Source: Thermoplasmata archaeon
GTDB taxonomy: Archaea; Thermoplasmatota; E2; DHVEG-1
DNA: 5,033 nucleotides
Reading direction: 5' to 3'
Assembly (NCBI GenBank): GCA_003651045.1
Contig: QMTJ01000099.1
Span: forward strand, 1-5,033
Under the pieces are notes generated by a model. That model did no database searches. It was not told the origin of the DNA and worked only from the letters and a program-made list of their open reading frames with translations. Below, piece by piece: positions 1 through 5,033 of this stretch. A program made the translations under genes and the position numbers. Within the stretch, counting starts at the first letter, position 1. Each line of letters starts with the position of its first letter.

Positions 1-561
1 AAAACTAATATTTTGATATGATTTGATATAATTAGTTATTAAATCATTATCATTATAGGCTTCTCTAACAATTACTCTACAATCAGGTTTTATGTTTCTA
101 AAAACATGATCTAAAATTTTTATTTTTGGGGTGGAACAGCCTGATACGATTATCGTGTCGAAACCATCTACTGGGTAGTTAGTAGCGTCACCGTTTTCAA
201 TTTTGATTCTACCCTGTAGTTTTTCTCTTTGTATGACTTTATCCGCTAGTTTTACAGATTTAGAGTTATTATCAATTGTAACTATTTTTATATGGTTTAT
301 CTCTGAAAGGATTAATGCAGTGAGTGGATAGGAACCAGCGCCGATGTGTAATATTTTTTTAGTATTGTAAAGGTTGAATTTTTTGATTTCTTTTCTATAT
401 TCATCTCCGATTATTCTCTTATACAACTCTGCGATTTTTTTTATTTTATACGCTAATAGATCTATCATGTACCAGAAACAAATCATTTTTTTAATCCTTA
501 TTTTTTGTTTGAAAGAAGACTCATATAAAGGTTTTTCTTCATCTATTTTGTTTTTTTTCAA
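1..561 (-). CDS. Class I SAM-dependent methyltransferase, nicotianamine synthase-like, partial (C-terminus beyond left edge)
   Basis: Reading the minus strand from a TTG at 561 gives 187 open codons that continue past position 1, so the C-terminus is missing. Residues 68-82 read KKILHIGAGSYPLTA, a Rossmann SAM-binding glycine motif. It is followed by IVTIDNN with acidic D97 (motif II), a GDAT turn near 124-127, and FDTIIVSGC near 134-142 (motif IV region). The pattern 'G-x-G-x-x-P-L-T-x-L', the helical stretch before it and the later IKPDCRVIVRE strand recall nicotianamine synthase and its archaeal relatives, which join aminocarboxypropyl groups from SAM into metal-binding compounds. An ordinary methyltransferase remains possible. 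The start was chosen for the GAGGAG site 9 nt upstream and the in-frame TGA-TAA just before it. An ATG at 486-484, with a weaker AAGGA, is the alternative. The gene is divergent from the mevalonate operon, and no functional link is evident. Confidence 0.7.
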   Translation of the reverse strand, partial: MKKNKIDEEKPLYESSFKQKIRIKKMICFWYMIDLLAYKIKKIAELYKRIIGDEYRKEIKKFNLYNTKKILHIGAGSYPLTALILSEINHIKIVTIDNNSKSVKLADKVIQREKLQGRIKIENGDATNYPVDGFDTIIVSGCSTPKIKILDHVFRNIKPDCRVIVREAYNDNDLITNYIKSYQNISF

Positions 562-570
562 ATTGTTTAA

Positions 571-576
571 CTCCTC
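571..576 (-). promoter_or_regulatory. Ribosome binding site GAGGAG that decides the TTG start of the minus-strand methyltransferase
   Basis: The minus strand reads GAGGAG here, 9 nt before TTG at 561-559 and just after two in-frame stops. This is the best ribosome binding site in the region and is the reason for preferring TTG over the downstream ATG at 486. Confidence 0.5.
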
Positions 577-607
577 TTTTTATCAGAATACTGGAATTAT
601 AGGAATC

Positions 608-620
608 GATTATATAATGA
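608..620 (-). promoter_or_regulatory. TATA-like box for the minus-strand methyltransferase
   Basis: The minus strand reads ATTATATAATC, preceded by a purine-rich GAAAATC that could act as a BRE. Transcription starting about 25 nt downstream (near 588) would give a leader of roughly 28 nt that includes the GAGGAG site at 576-571. Spacing and content fit an archaeal promoter, but in DNA this AT-rich such boxes also arise by chance. Confidence 0.35.
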
Positions 621-635
621 TTTTCTTTAGAGAGA

Positions 636-703
636 GTCAACTTAAGATGTTTATAAAAAGGATTAACAGGAGAAAACATGTAGCACAAAATGCTTAAGTT
701 GAC
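636..703. repeat. Perfect 11-bp inverted repeat with nested 6-bp pair
   Basis: GTCAACTTAAG at 636-646 is matched exactly by CTTAAGTTGAC at 693-703, with 46 nt between the arms. Immediately inside the left arm, ATGTTT (647-652) pairs with AAACAT (674-679), leaving 13 unpaired nt on the right side before the outer arm. On the plus strand the right arm is followed by a T-rich stretch (AGTGTCTTTTT). It could be a regulator-binding dyad, a structured leader or small RNA, or a remnant of a mobile element. Nothing in the window decides which. Confidence 0.5.
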
Positions 704-763
704 AGTGTCTTTTTCTTCAAACAAAAAATTTATTAAAGAAGCGATTTTTTTAAAATGGTAATC

Positions 764-810
764 ACAAAAAAGATATACTAATTATTCTATTCCAGCCTAA
801 AAATATGATA
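764..810 (+). promoter_or_regulatory. Candidate promoter of the mevalonate operon
   Basis: Two TATA-like candidates lie upstream of mevalonate kinase. AAAAAAGATATACTA (766-780) has an A-rich BRE-like start and would give a leader of about 65 nt. CCTAAAAATATG (796-807) would give a leader of about 35 nt. Neither is a strong match to the archaeal consensus; the assignment rests mostly on position. Confidence 0.25.
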
Positions 811-857
811 AACCTTTGTTTGTTAGAAAAATCTAAGAACTATGAATTAATTATATT

Positions 858-862
858 GTGAT
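858..862 (+). promoter_or_regulatory. GTGAT Shine-Dalgarno-like site that bears on the start of mevalonate kinase
   Basis: GTGAT pairs with ATCAC of the archaeal 16S 3' tail and lies 4 nt before the ATG at 867. The same GTG could itself be the start codon, giving three extra residues, but it has no clear ribosome binding site of its own. The ATG is therefore preferred, without certainty. Confidence 0.35.
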
Positions 863-866
863 AGAA

Positions 867-1814
867 ATGACGGGCGAGGGCATAGGTTTTGGGAAAGCTA
901 TTGTTTTTAATGAACATTTTGTAGTATATGGTGTACCAGCTATTGTTTCAGCTATCGGTAAGTACACTATAGCAAAGGTTAAAACCATAGATGAACCTGG
1001 TTGGCGGCTTAATGATAACAGGAAAGCTACACCAAACTATAAAGAAGAAAAAATAGAGCAACAGAAAGATTCCATAAATCGTATTCTAAAAAAAATGGAC
1101 ATCGATCTTTCTAAAAACGGTATTGAGATAACACTTGATGGTACTCTTTACTGTGCTAGTGGTATAGGTGCTAGTGCAGCATCATGTGTAGCTATAGCAC
1201 GAGCTTTATCTAATCACTATAATATGGATTTATCTGATGAAGAAATAAATAGTATAGCCTATGAGGGTGAAAAAGCCTATCATGGTAATCCCTCAGGTAT
1301 AGACAATACTGCTTCTACTTTTGGTGGTCTTATCTGGTTTGAAAAAAGTGAAAATAATATAATGGATAGAATTAGTCTGCAGAATCCCGTTGAAATAGTT
1401 ATGGGTAACACGGGTAAGGTTGCAGATACAGCTGCTGCTGTCGCGGGTGTACGTGAGAGGAGAGAGAAAAACCCTGAAAAATATAAGGAGATATTCGCTC
1501 GAGCTGAAAACATTGCATACCTGGCTAAAGATGCTTTTCAGAATGAGGATTACCAGGAACTGGGTAAACTTATGAATGAAAACCATAAATTGTTACAACA
1601 GATCGAAGTATCGTCAAAAGAACTTGATTTCCTGGTTAAACTCGCTCGTGATGCTGGTGCTCTTGGTGCAAAACTTACAGGTGGAGGACTCGGTGGTAAC
1701 ATCATCGCTCTTACTCCTGGTAAGGATCTTCAAGAGCGTGTTGCTAATGCTATAGAGAAAGAAGGTTTTCAAACTTTGAAAACAGTTATAGGTGCTACTA
1801 GAGGTATGAGGTAG
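867..1814 (+). CDS. mvk: Mevalonate kinase (GHMP kinase family)
   Basis: Phosphorylates mevalonate with ATP to mevalonate 5-phosphate in the cytoplasm, the first step of this operon's pathway. The 315-residue protein carries the three GHMP kinase motifs: GFGKAIVFNEHFVVYG at residues 7-22 with Lys10, SGIGASAAS at 98-106 (the ATP-phosphate loop, usually PxxGLGSSAA), and KLTGGGLGG at 269-277. HGNPSGIDN at 139-147 is diagnostic of mevalonate kinase. Its Asp146 is the expected catalytic base and Glu135 in the preceding GEKAYHG segment the expected Mg ligand, by alignment to mammalian enzymes from memory. The sequence resembles trypanosomatid mevalonate kinases more than the usual archaeal type, and the common FGEH is FNEH here. 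The start is ATG 867; GTG 858 in the same frame is the alternative. Only 9 nt separate its stop from the next gene's ATG, and the product feeds the aconitase X enzyme downstream. Confidence 0.9.
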   Translation: MTGEGIGFGKAIVFNEHFVVYGVPAIVSAIGKYTIAKVKTIDEPGWRLNDNRKATPNYKEEKIEQQKDSINRILKKMDIDLSKNGIEITLDGTLYCASGIGASAASCVAIARALSNHYNMDLSDEEINSIAYEGEKAYHGNPSGIDNTASTFGGLIWFEKSENNIMDRISLQNPVEIVMGNTGKVADTAAAVAGVRERREKNPEKYKEIFARAENIAYLAKDAFQNEDYQELGKLMNENHKLLQQIEVSSKELDFLVKLARDAGALGAKLTGGGLGGNIIALTPGKDLQERVANAIEKEGFQTLKTVIGATRGMR

Positions 1815-1823
1815 ATTTTGTTT

Positions 1824-3134
1824 ATGAATTTAAGAAGTTTTCTTTCAAAACTTGAAAAAGATGGTAAACTAGTTCGTATTAAAAAAAGTGTTTCTGTTAA
1901 ATATGAAATCGCCAATGTTATTTATAGTCTCAATGAACAACCAGTTTTTTTTGAGAATGTAACGGGTTATAGTTTCCCGGTTTTCGCTGGTATTACTAGT
2001 AATCGTGATATCATTGCAGAGGGTCTTGGTACTACTAAAGATAAACTTTTGTTTAAACTAGTAGATGCTCTTCATAGCCCTAAGTCGCCTGAAATAGTTG
2101 ATAAGGCACCATGTCAAGAGGTGGTTATAAAAAACCCTGATATTAGTAAACTTCCTTTGTTGTTTCATCTACCTGGTGATGGTGGACGTTATGCTACTGC
2201 CACTGTTGCGACTATAAAGGATCCTGATACAGGGCGTAATGTTAGTTATCATCGTCTTATGGAGATTGATCGTAACAGGTTTACCGCGCGTCTTATTCCG
2301 AAACGGCAGACTCGTACTACTTATGATAAAATCAAAGGGGATCTTGAGATGGCGGTTTGTATTGGTAATTCTATACCGGTTATGGTCGCGGCGTCTCTTG
2401 GTCCACCATCTGGTGTTGATGAGTTTAGTATAGCTAATGCGCTTGATGAAACACCTTTGGTTAAATGTGTAACTAAGGATCTCGAGGTACCAGCTGAGTC
2501 AGAGATTGTTTTAGAAGGACGACTTACCAGAGAAGTTGATCGCGAAGGTCCATTTGTTGATCTCACTGAGACAAGGGATTTTGAACGGCAGGAGCCTGTT
2601 TTCGAGGTTGACTGTATAACACACCGTAAGGATGCAATGTATCAGGCTCTCATACCCGGGCGATTGGAGCATAAAATCCTTATGGGTATGCCGAAGGAGC
2701 CTACTATTTATGATGAAGTTAGTAAAGTCTGTGAGTGTAAAAACGTACTTGTTACAATGGGCGGCGGTAGTTGGCTTCATGGTGTTGTGCAGATTAAAAA
2801 GAGGCACCCGGATGATGGTAAAAAAGCTATAGAGGCAGCGTTCAATGGTCATAAAAGTATGAAACATGTAGTAATAGTTGATGAAGATGTAGACATCTAC
2901 AGTAGTAACGCTATAGAATGGGCGATTGCAACTCGTTTCCAAGGAGATAAAGACCTTATTGTTAAACCAGATCAACCAGGTAGCAGCCTTGACCCCTCAG
3001 CGAAACATGAACCTGGTAAAAAAACACTTACTACAAAAGTAGGTGTTGATGCAACTATACCAACGGGTGTTGATAAAAAGAAATACGAAGTTGTGAAATA
3101 CAAAAAAGTTGATATTGATGATTACCTTAGGTAG
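1824..3134 (+). CDS. UbiD-family decarboxylase, probable anhydromevalonate phosphate decarboxylase
   Basis: Predicted to decarboxylate trans-anhydromevalonate 5-phosphate to isopentenyl phosphate using prenylated FMN. The N-terminus (MNLRSFLSKLEKDGKLVRI) is typical of UbiD proteins, and 436 residues is close to the usual archaeal length. DPDTGRNVSYHR at 133-144 supplies Asn139 and Arg144, spaced like the metal-binding Asn and catalytic Arg of fungal Fdc1. EGPFVD at 241-246 matches the EGPFGE glutamate pair but ends in Asp. GGGSWLHGVVQI (313-324) and TTKVGVDAT near 403-411 match the archaeal UbiD-like branch. General UbiD annotations (ubiquinone-type 3-polyprenyl-4-hydroxybenzoate decarboxylase) would miss the likely role, which context with aconitase X makes clear. 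The start is ATG 1824, with GAGGT at 1808-1812; an in-frame TTG at 1818 has a tighter spacing to that site and would add two residues. The next gene starts 19 nt after the stop. Confidence 0.88.
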   Translation: MNLRSFLSKLEKDGKLVRIKKSVSVKYEIANVIYSLNEQPVFFENVTGYSFPVFAGITSNRDIIAEGLGTTKDKLLFKLVDALHSPKSPEIVDKAPCQEVVIKNPDISKLPLLFHLPGDGGRYATATVATIKDPDTGRNVSYHRLMEIDRNRFTARLIPKRQTRTTYDKIKGDLEMAVCIGNSIPVMVAASLGPPSGVDEFSIANALDETPLVKCVTKDLEVPAESEIVLEGRLTREVDREGPFVDLTETRDFERQEPVFEVDCITHRKDAMYQALIPGRLEHKILMGMPKEPTIYDEVSKVCECKNVLVTMGGGSWLHGVVQIKKRHPDDGKKAIEAAFNGHKSMKHVVIVDEDVDIYSSNAIEWAIATRFQGDKDLIVKPDQPGSSLDPSAKHEPGKKTLTTKVGVDATIPTGVDKKKYEVVKYKKVDIDDYLR

Positions 3135-3153
3135 GGGGAAATACAAGGTTTTT

Positions 3154-3435
3154 ATGGAGAAATATGAACTCGATGATGGTTTAATCTATATCCTTGGTGG
3201 CGGAGAAAAATCACATATTGGTGGAATAGTTACTTGTGAACCTGGTAAAAAACCTCAGGTTATCAAGTTCAAAGGGCATTATGATTATATTGTGTTGAAA
3301 CCTATTGCTGAGGAAGCATGTAAAAAATATAAAAAAAGAATAGTGGTAGTTGGTGGCGTGCATATAGATGATGCTACCAAGGATGAGATTGATATTCTTG
3401 TGAATAACTGTAAGGAGTTGTTAAAATGTATTTAA
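3154..3435 (+). CDS. Small protein resembling LpdD-type prenylated-flavin chaperones
   Basis: A 93-residue soluble protein with no signal peptide or membrane segment. The visible pattern is a glycine turn and His at GGGEKSHIGG (15-24), then GHYDYIVLKPIAEEA (41-55), a hydrophobic strand RIVVVGGVHIDDAT (62-75) and a C-terminal helix DEIDILVNNCKELL (77-90). The series 'GG-xx-x-HIG, GH-x-x, G-x-HID-x-AT-x-x-EI' matches my recollection of the LpdD-like domain, related in fold to proteasome assembly chaperones and encoded beside UbiD-type gallate decarboxylases. No catalytic motif is apparent. It lies directly after the UbiD-like gene, whose cofactor is prenylated FMN, so a role in cofactor delivery or maturation is inferred. 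Its last 10 nt overlap the aconitase X large subunit, so coupling to that enzyme is an alternative. ATG 3154 has AAGGT at 3145-3149; an upstream in-frame ATG at 3109 would overlap the UbiD gene and adds a non-conserved-looking tail. Confidence 0.65.
   Translation: MEKYELDDGLIYILGGGEKSHIGGIVTCEPGKKPQVIKFKGHYDYIVLKPIAEEACKKYKKRIVVVGGVHIDDATKDEIDILVNNCKELLKCI
3412..3417 (+). promoter_or_regulatory. Ribosome binding site AAGGAG of the aconitase X large subunit
   Basis: AAGGAG lies inside the end of the LpdD-like gene, 8 nt before ATG 3426. It fixes that start and shows that the 10-nt gene overlap is real, which suggests translational coupling of the two genes. Confidence 0.6.
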
Positions 3436-4610
3436 CAAAAGAGGAAGAAAAAATACTTGATGGTGAACATGGAGAAGTTATAGCGCGTATGTTCCGTTTA
3501 CTAGTTCGCCTTGGTGAAATATATGGCGCTGATAGGATGATACCTGTGGGTTCTGTACAAGTCGCAGGGGTATCATATAAAAGTATTGGTGACCCTGGTA
3601 CAGAGTTTCTTGAGGATATAGCCTCCAAGGGTGCAAGGGTGAAGGTGCTGACTTATCTGAACCCTGCTGGTATGGACTTAGAGAACTGGGAGAAACTGGG
3701 TTTCCCAGAAGGTTTTGCAAAAAACCAATTGCGTATTATGAATGCTTTTAGACAGATGGGGATAGTAGTAACAAGTACTTGTACACCGTATCTCGCTGGT
3801 AATCTACCAAGGTTTAGGGAGCATATTGCTTGGTCTGAAAGTAGCGCGGTTTCTTTTGCTAACTCAGTTATAGGTGCTCGTACAAACCGTGAAGGTGGCC
3901 CTTCTGCACTCTCTGCTGCTATCTGTGGTGTGACTCCTAACTATGGTTTACATCTTTGGGAAAACCGTCAACCCACTGTTAAAGTGAAGGTAGATGTAGA
4001 TTTAGGTTATAACTCTGATTATGGCGCTCTGGGTTGGTATGTTGGTAAACAGGTGAAAAACAAGATCCCCTATTTTACTGGTATAAAAAACGCGAATACT
4101 GATCAACTTAAATCTCTTGGTGCTGCTATGGCTGCATCTGGCGCGGTTGCCTTGTATCATGTTGAAGATCTCACGCCAGAGGCCGATCTCGTTGAGAAAA
4201 AAAACTTGGAAACAATAACTGTTACTAGAAAAGAGATTAAGGAGACATATGACAAGCTTAATACAGGTGAACAACCTGATATCGTGATCTTTGGTTGTCC
4301 ACATGCTTCTCTTAGAGAAATATCTGCTCTTGCAGGACGACTTGAGGGTAAACATCTTAAAAAACCAGTTTGGATTTGTACATCACGTATGATAAAAGAG
4401 GCAGCGATTCGTATGGGGTATGATGCGGTTATTACAAAAGCAGGTGGTAGTATTGTTGCTGATACTTGTATGGTTGTTAGTCCTATTGAAAAAATGGGGT
4501 ATAAAACCACGGGTGTGAACTCTGGTAAGGCAGCTAATTATCTACCTGGTTTTTGTAAACAGAATGTGGTTTTTGCAAATATTGATGATCTTGTGGAGGA
4601 GCAGTTATGA
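3426..4610 (+). CDS. Aconitase X large (catalytic) subunit, probable phosphomevalonate dehydratase large subunit
   Basis: With the small subunit, dehydrates (R)-mevalonate 5-phosphate to trans-anhydromevalonate 5-phosphate, an iron-sulfur dependent reaction of the archaeal mevalonate pathway. The 394-residue sequence has the aconitase X hallmarks: a short N-terminal segment LTKEEEKILDGEHGE (3-17), GSVQVAGVSYKSIGDPGTEF (42-61), TSTCTPYLAG (116-125), WSESSAVSFANSVIGARTN (136-154) and REGGPSALSAAICG (155-168). Candidate cluster ligands are Cys119, Cys291 (GCPHAS) and Cys348 (DTCMV); Cys167 and Cys318 are further possibilities. GYKTTGVNSGKAANYLP at 358-374 is a likely substrate-binding end segment. 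Bacterial aconitase X enzymes act on cis-3-hydroxyproline and are usually single-chain. The separate small subunit and mevalonate neighbours support the phosphomevalonate assignment. It overlaps the previous gene by 10 nt and the next by 4 nt (ATGA). Family membership is near certain; substrate is inferred from context. Confidence 0.92.
   Translation: MYLTKEEEKILDGEHGEVIARMFRLLVRLGEIYGADRMIPVGSVQVAGVSYKSIGDPGTEFLEDIASKGARVKVLTYLNPAGMDLENWEKLGFPEGFAKNQLRIMNAFRQMGIVVTSTCTPYLAGNLPRFREHIAWSESSAVSFANSVIGARTNREGGPSALSAAICGVTPNYGLHLWENRQPTVKVKVDVDLGYNSDYGALGWYVGKQVKNKIPYFTGIKNANTDQLKSLGAAMAASGAVALYHVEDLTPEADLVEKKNLETITVTRKEIKETYDKLNTGEQPDIVIFGCPHASLREISALAGRLEGKHLKKPVWICTSRMIKEAAIRMGYDAVITKAGGSIVADTCMVVSPIEKMGYKTTGVNSGKAANYLPGFCKQNVVFANIDDLVEEQL
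4595..4601 (+). promoter_or_regulatory. Ribosome binding site GGAGGAG of the aconitase X small subunit
   Basis: GGAGGAG lies 5 nt before ATG 4607, within the last codons of the large subunit. It is the strongest Shine-Dalgarno site in the window and supports the ATGA overlap start, as expected for two subunits made in matched amounts. Confidence 0.65.
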
Positions 4611-4993
4611 AAGGAAGAACTATTTCCCCTGGAAAAGTAGAGGGAGAAGCAATAGTTTCAACTGAGCCTATAGGTTTCTATGGCGGGATTGATATTAAAA
4701 CAGGAGTAGTTATTGAAAAGGGGCATCCGCTTGAGGGTGAAAAAGTATCTGGTAAAATCTTGGTATTCCCCTGTGGTAAAGGGTCTACTGTTGGTTCTTA
4801 TGTGATTTATGGTCTTAAAAAAAACAATGTAGCACCATTGGGTATAATCAATAAGGAGACTGAGACAATTGTTGCAACTGGTGTTATATTAGCTGGTATA
4901 CCCTGTGTTGATCAAGTGGATATTAGTAGGATAAAAAATGGTGACAAGGTTTTATTAGATGCGGATAACGGGGTAGTTGAAATCAAAAAATAA
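4607..4993 (+). CDS. Aconitase X small (swivel) subunit, probable phosphomevalonate dehydratase small subunit
   Basis: A 128-residue swivel-domain partner of the large subunit, completing the phosphomevalonate dehydratase active site. The N-terminus KGRTISPGKVEGEAIVSTEP (2-21) and the central FPCGKGSTVGSYVIYGL (54-70) are characteristic of aconitase X small subunits. By analogy with aconitases, Ser60 in GKGST is the expected catalytic serine that acts as the base. GFYGGIDIKTGVVIEKGHPL (23-42) is another conserved stretch of the family. A later segment, IVATGVILAGIPCVDQVD (88-105), fits the end of the swivel fold. Its start overlaps the large subunit stop as ATGA, typical of co-translated subunits. 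The gene ends in a lysine-rich tail whose final codons form the left arm of the terminator-like hairpin. It is the last gene of the operon. Confidence 0.92.
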   Translation: MKGRTISPGKVEGEAIVSTEPIGFYGGIDIKTGVVIEKGHPLEGEKVSGKILVFPCGKGSTVGSYVIYGLKKNNVAPLGIINKETETIVATGVILAGIPCVDQVDISRIKNGDKVLLDADNGVVEIKK

Positions 4994-5024
4994 TAATTAA
5001 TTTTTTTGATTTCAAAGGTTTTTT
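4977..5024 (+). terminator. Hairpin plus T tract, probable operon terminator
   Basis: TTGAAATCAAAAAA (4977-4990) is perfectly complementary to TTTTTTGATTTCAA (5002-5015), with an 11-nt AT-only loop that includes the stop codon. Six Ts follow at 5019-5024 and the right arm itself contains a run of seven. Archaeal transcription commonly ends at T-rich tracts, so the Ts alone could suffice; the AT-rich stem is weak in energy. It fits the end of the five-gene operon, since no further gene is visible on the right. Confidence 0.6.
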
Positions 5025-5033
5025 ATCGATTTT

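Larger units (their letters stand above)
562..866. other. Divergent intergenic region, about 300 bp, no convincing gene
   Basis: This stretch separates the leftward methyltransferase from the rightward mevalonate operon. It holds the methyltransferase TATA-like box and ribosome binding site, the inverted repeat at 636-703, and AT-rich promoter candidates for the operon. The short open frames crossing it on either strand have phenylalanine, isoleucine and lysine-rich translations typical of AT-rich noncoding DNA and no recognisable motif. I see no tRNA, rRNA or C/D box RNA. Confidence 0.6.

Noticed and set aside
374..697. Plus-strand open frame of 107 codons over the methyltransferase 5' end and the intergenic region
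   Set aside because: It runs antisense to the methyltransferase, is dominated by Phe, Ile, Ser and Leu as expected from AT-rich antisense DNA, and has no motif or ribosome binding site. The minus-strand reading has a clear SAM-binding motif instead.
539..724. Minus-strand open frame of 61 codons upstream of the methyltransferase
   Set aside because: It overlaps the methyltransferase start in another frame, spans the inverted repeat and TATA-like box, and shows no recognisable pattern.
799..810. C-box-like ATGATAA that might mark a C/D box guide RNA
   Set aside because: It deviates from RTGATGA and no D box (CTGA) or second box pair follows at a suitable distance.
2511..2975. Minus-strand open frame of 154 codons inside the UbiD-like gene
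   Set aside because: It is entirely antisense to a well-supported gene with intact family motifs, and its Thr, Phe and Tyr-rich translation shows no domain.
3109..3153. Longer N-terminus for the LpdD-like protein from ATG 3109
   Set aside because: It would overlap the end of the UbiD-like gene by 26 nt and adds 15 residues before the part that matches the family; ATG 3154 with AAGGT upstream gives a normal start.
4002..4510. Two minus-strand open frames of 117 codons inside the aconitase X large subunit gene
   Set aside because: They overlap each other in different frames and are antisense to conserved coding sequence; neither has a motif.

Overview
The window looks archaeal. It is AT-rich, with TATA-like boxes, Shine-Dalgarno sites matching the archaeal 16S tail (GGAGG, GAGGT, GTGAT) and short or overlapping gene junctions. 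Its main gene set is the archaeal form of the mevalonate pathway. I cannot place the lineage more precisely; a euryarchaeal or related group is a guess.

Layout: positions 1-561 hold the 5' part of a minus-strand class I SAM-dependent methyltransferase that resembles nicotianamine synthase-like proteins and runs off the left edge. Positions 562-866 are a gene-free divergent promoter region. It has a TATA-like box and ribosome binding site for the methyltransferase, an unexplained 11-bp perfect inverted repeat with a nested 6-bp pair, and weak promoter candidates for the rightward operon. From 867 to 4993 five genes are packed on the plus strand: mevalonate kinase, a UbiD-family decarboxylase, a ~93-residue protein resembling the LpdD-type prenylated-flavin chaperones, and the large and small subunits of an aconitase X enzyme. 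A perfect 14-bp inverted repeat followed by a T tract at 4977-5024 probably ends the transcript.

How the genes work together: mevalonate kinase makes mevalonate 5-phosphate. The aconitase X pair (phosphomevalonate dehydratase) dehydrates it to trans-anhydromevalonate 5-phosphate. The UbiD-like enzyme (anhydromevalonate phosphate decarboxylase, prenylated-FMN dependent) decarboxylates that to isopentenyl phosphate. Isopentenyl phosphate kinase, needed to reach IPP, is not in the window, nor are HMG-CoA synthase, HMG-CoA reductase, IPP isomerase or the UbiX flavin prenyltransferase. The most interesting element is the small LpdD-like gene between the decarboxylase and the dehydratase. It may be a dedicated cofactor chaperone or maturation partner for the decarboxylase, which would add an accessory protein to this pathway. 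Two further oddities are a mevalonate kinase that resembles the trypanosomatid type and an Asp where UbiD enzymes usually carry a catalytic Glu.
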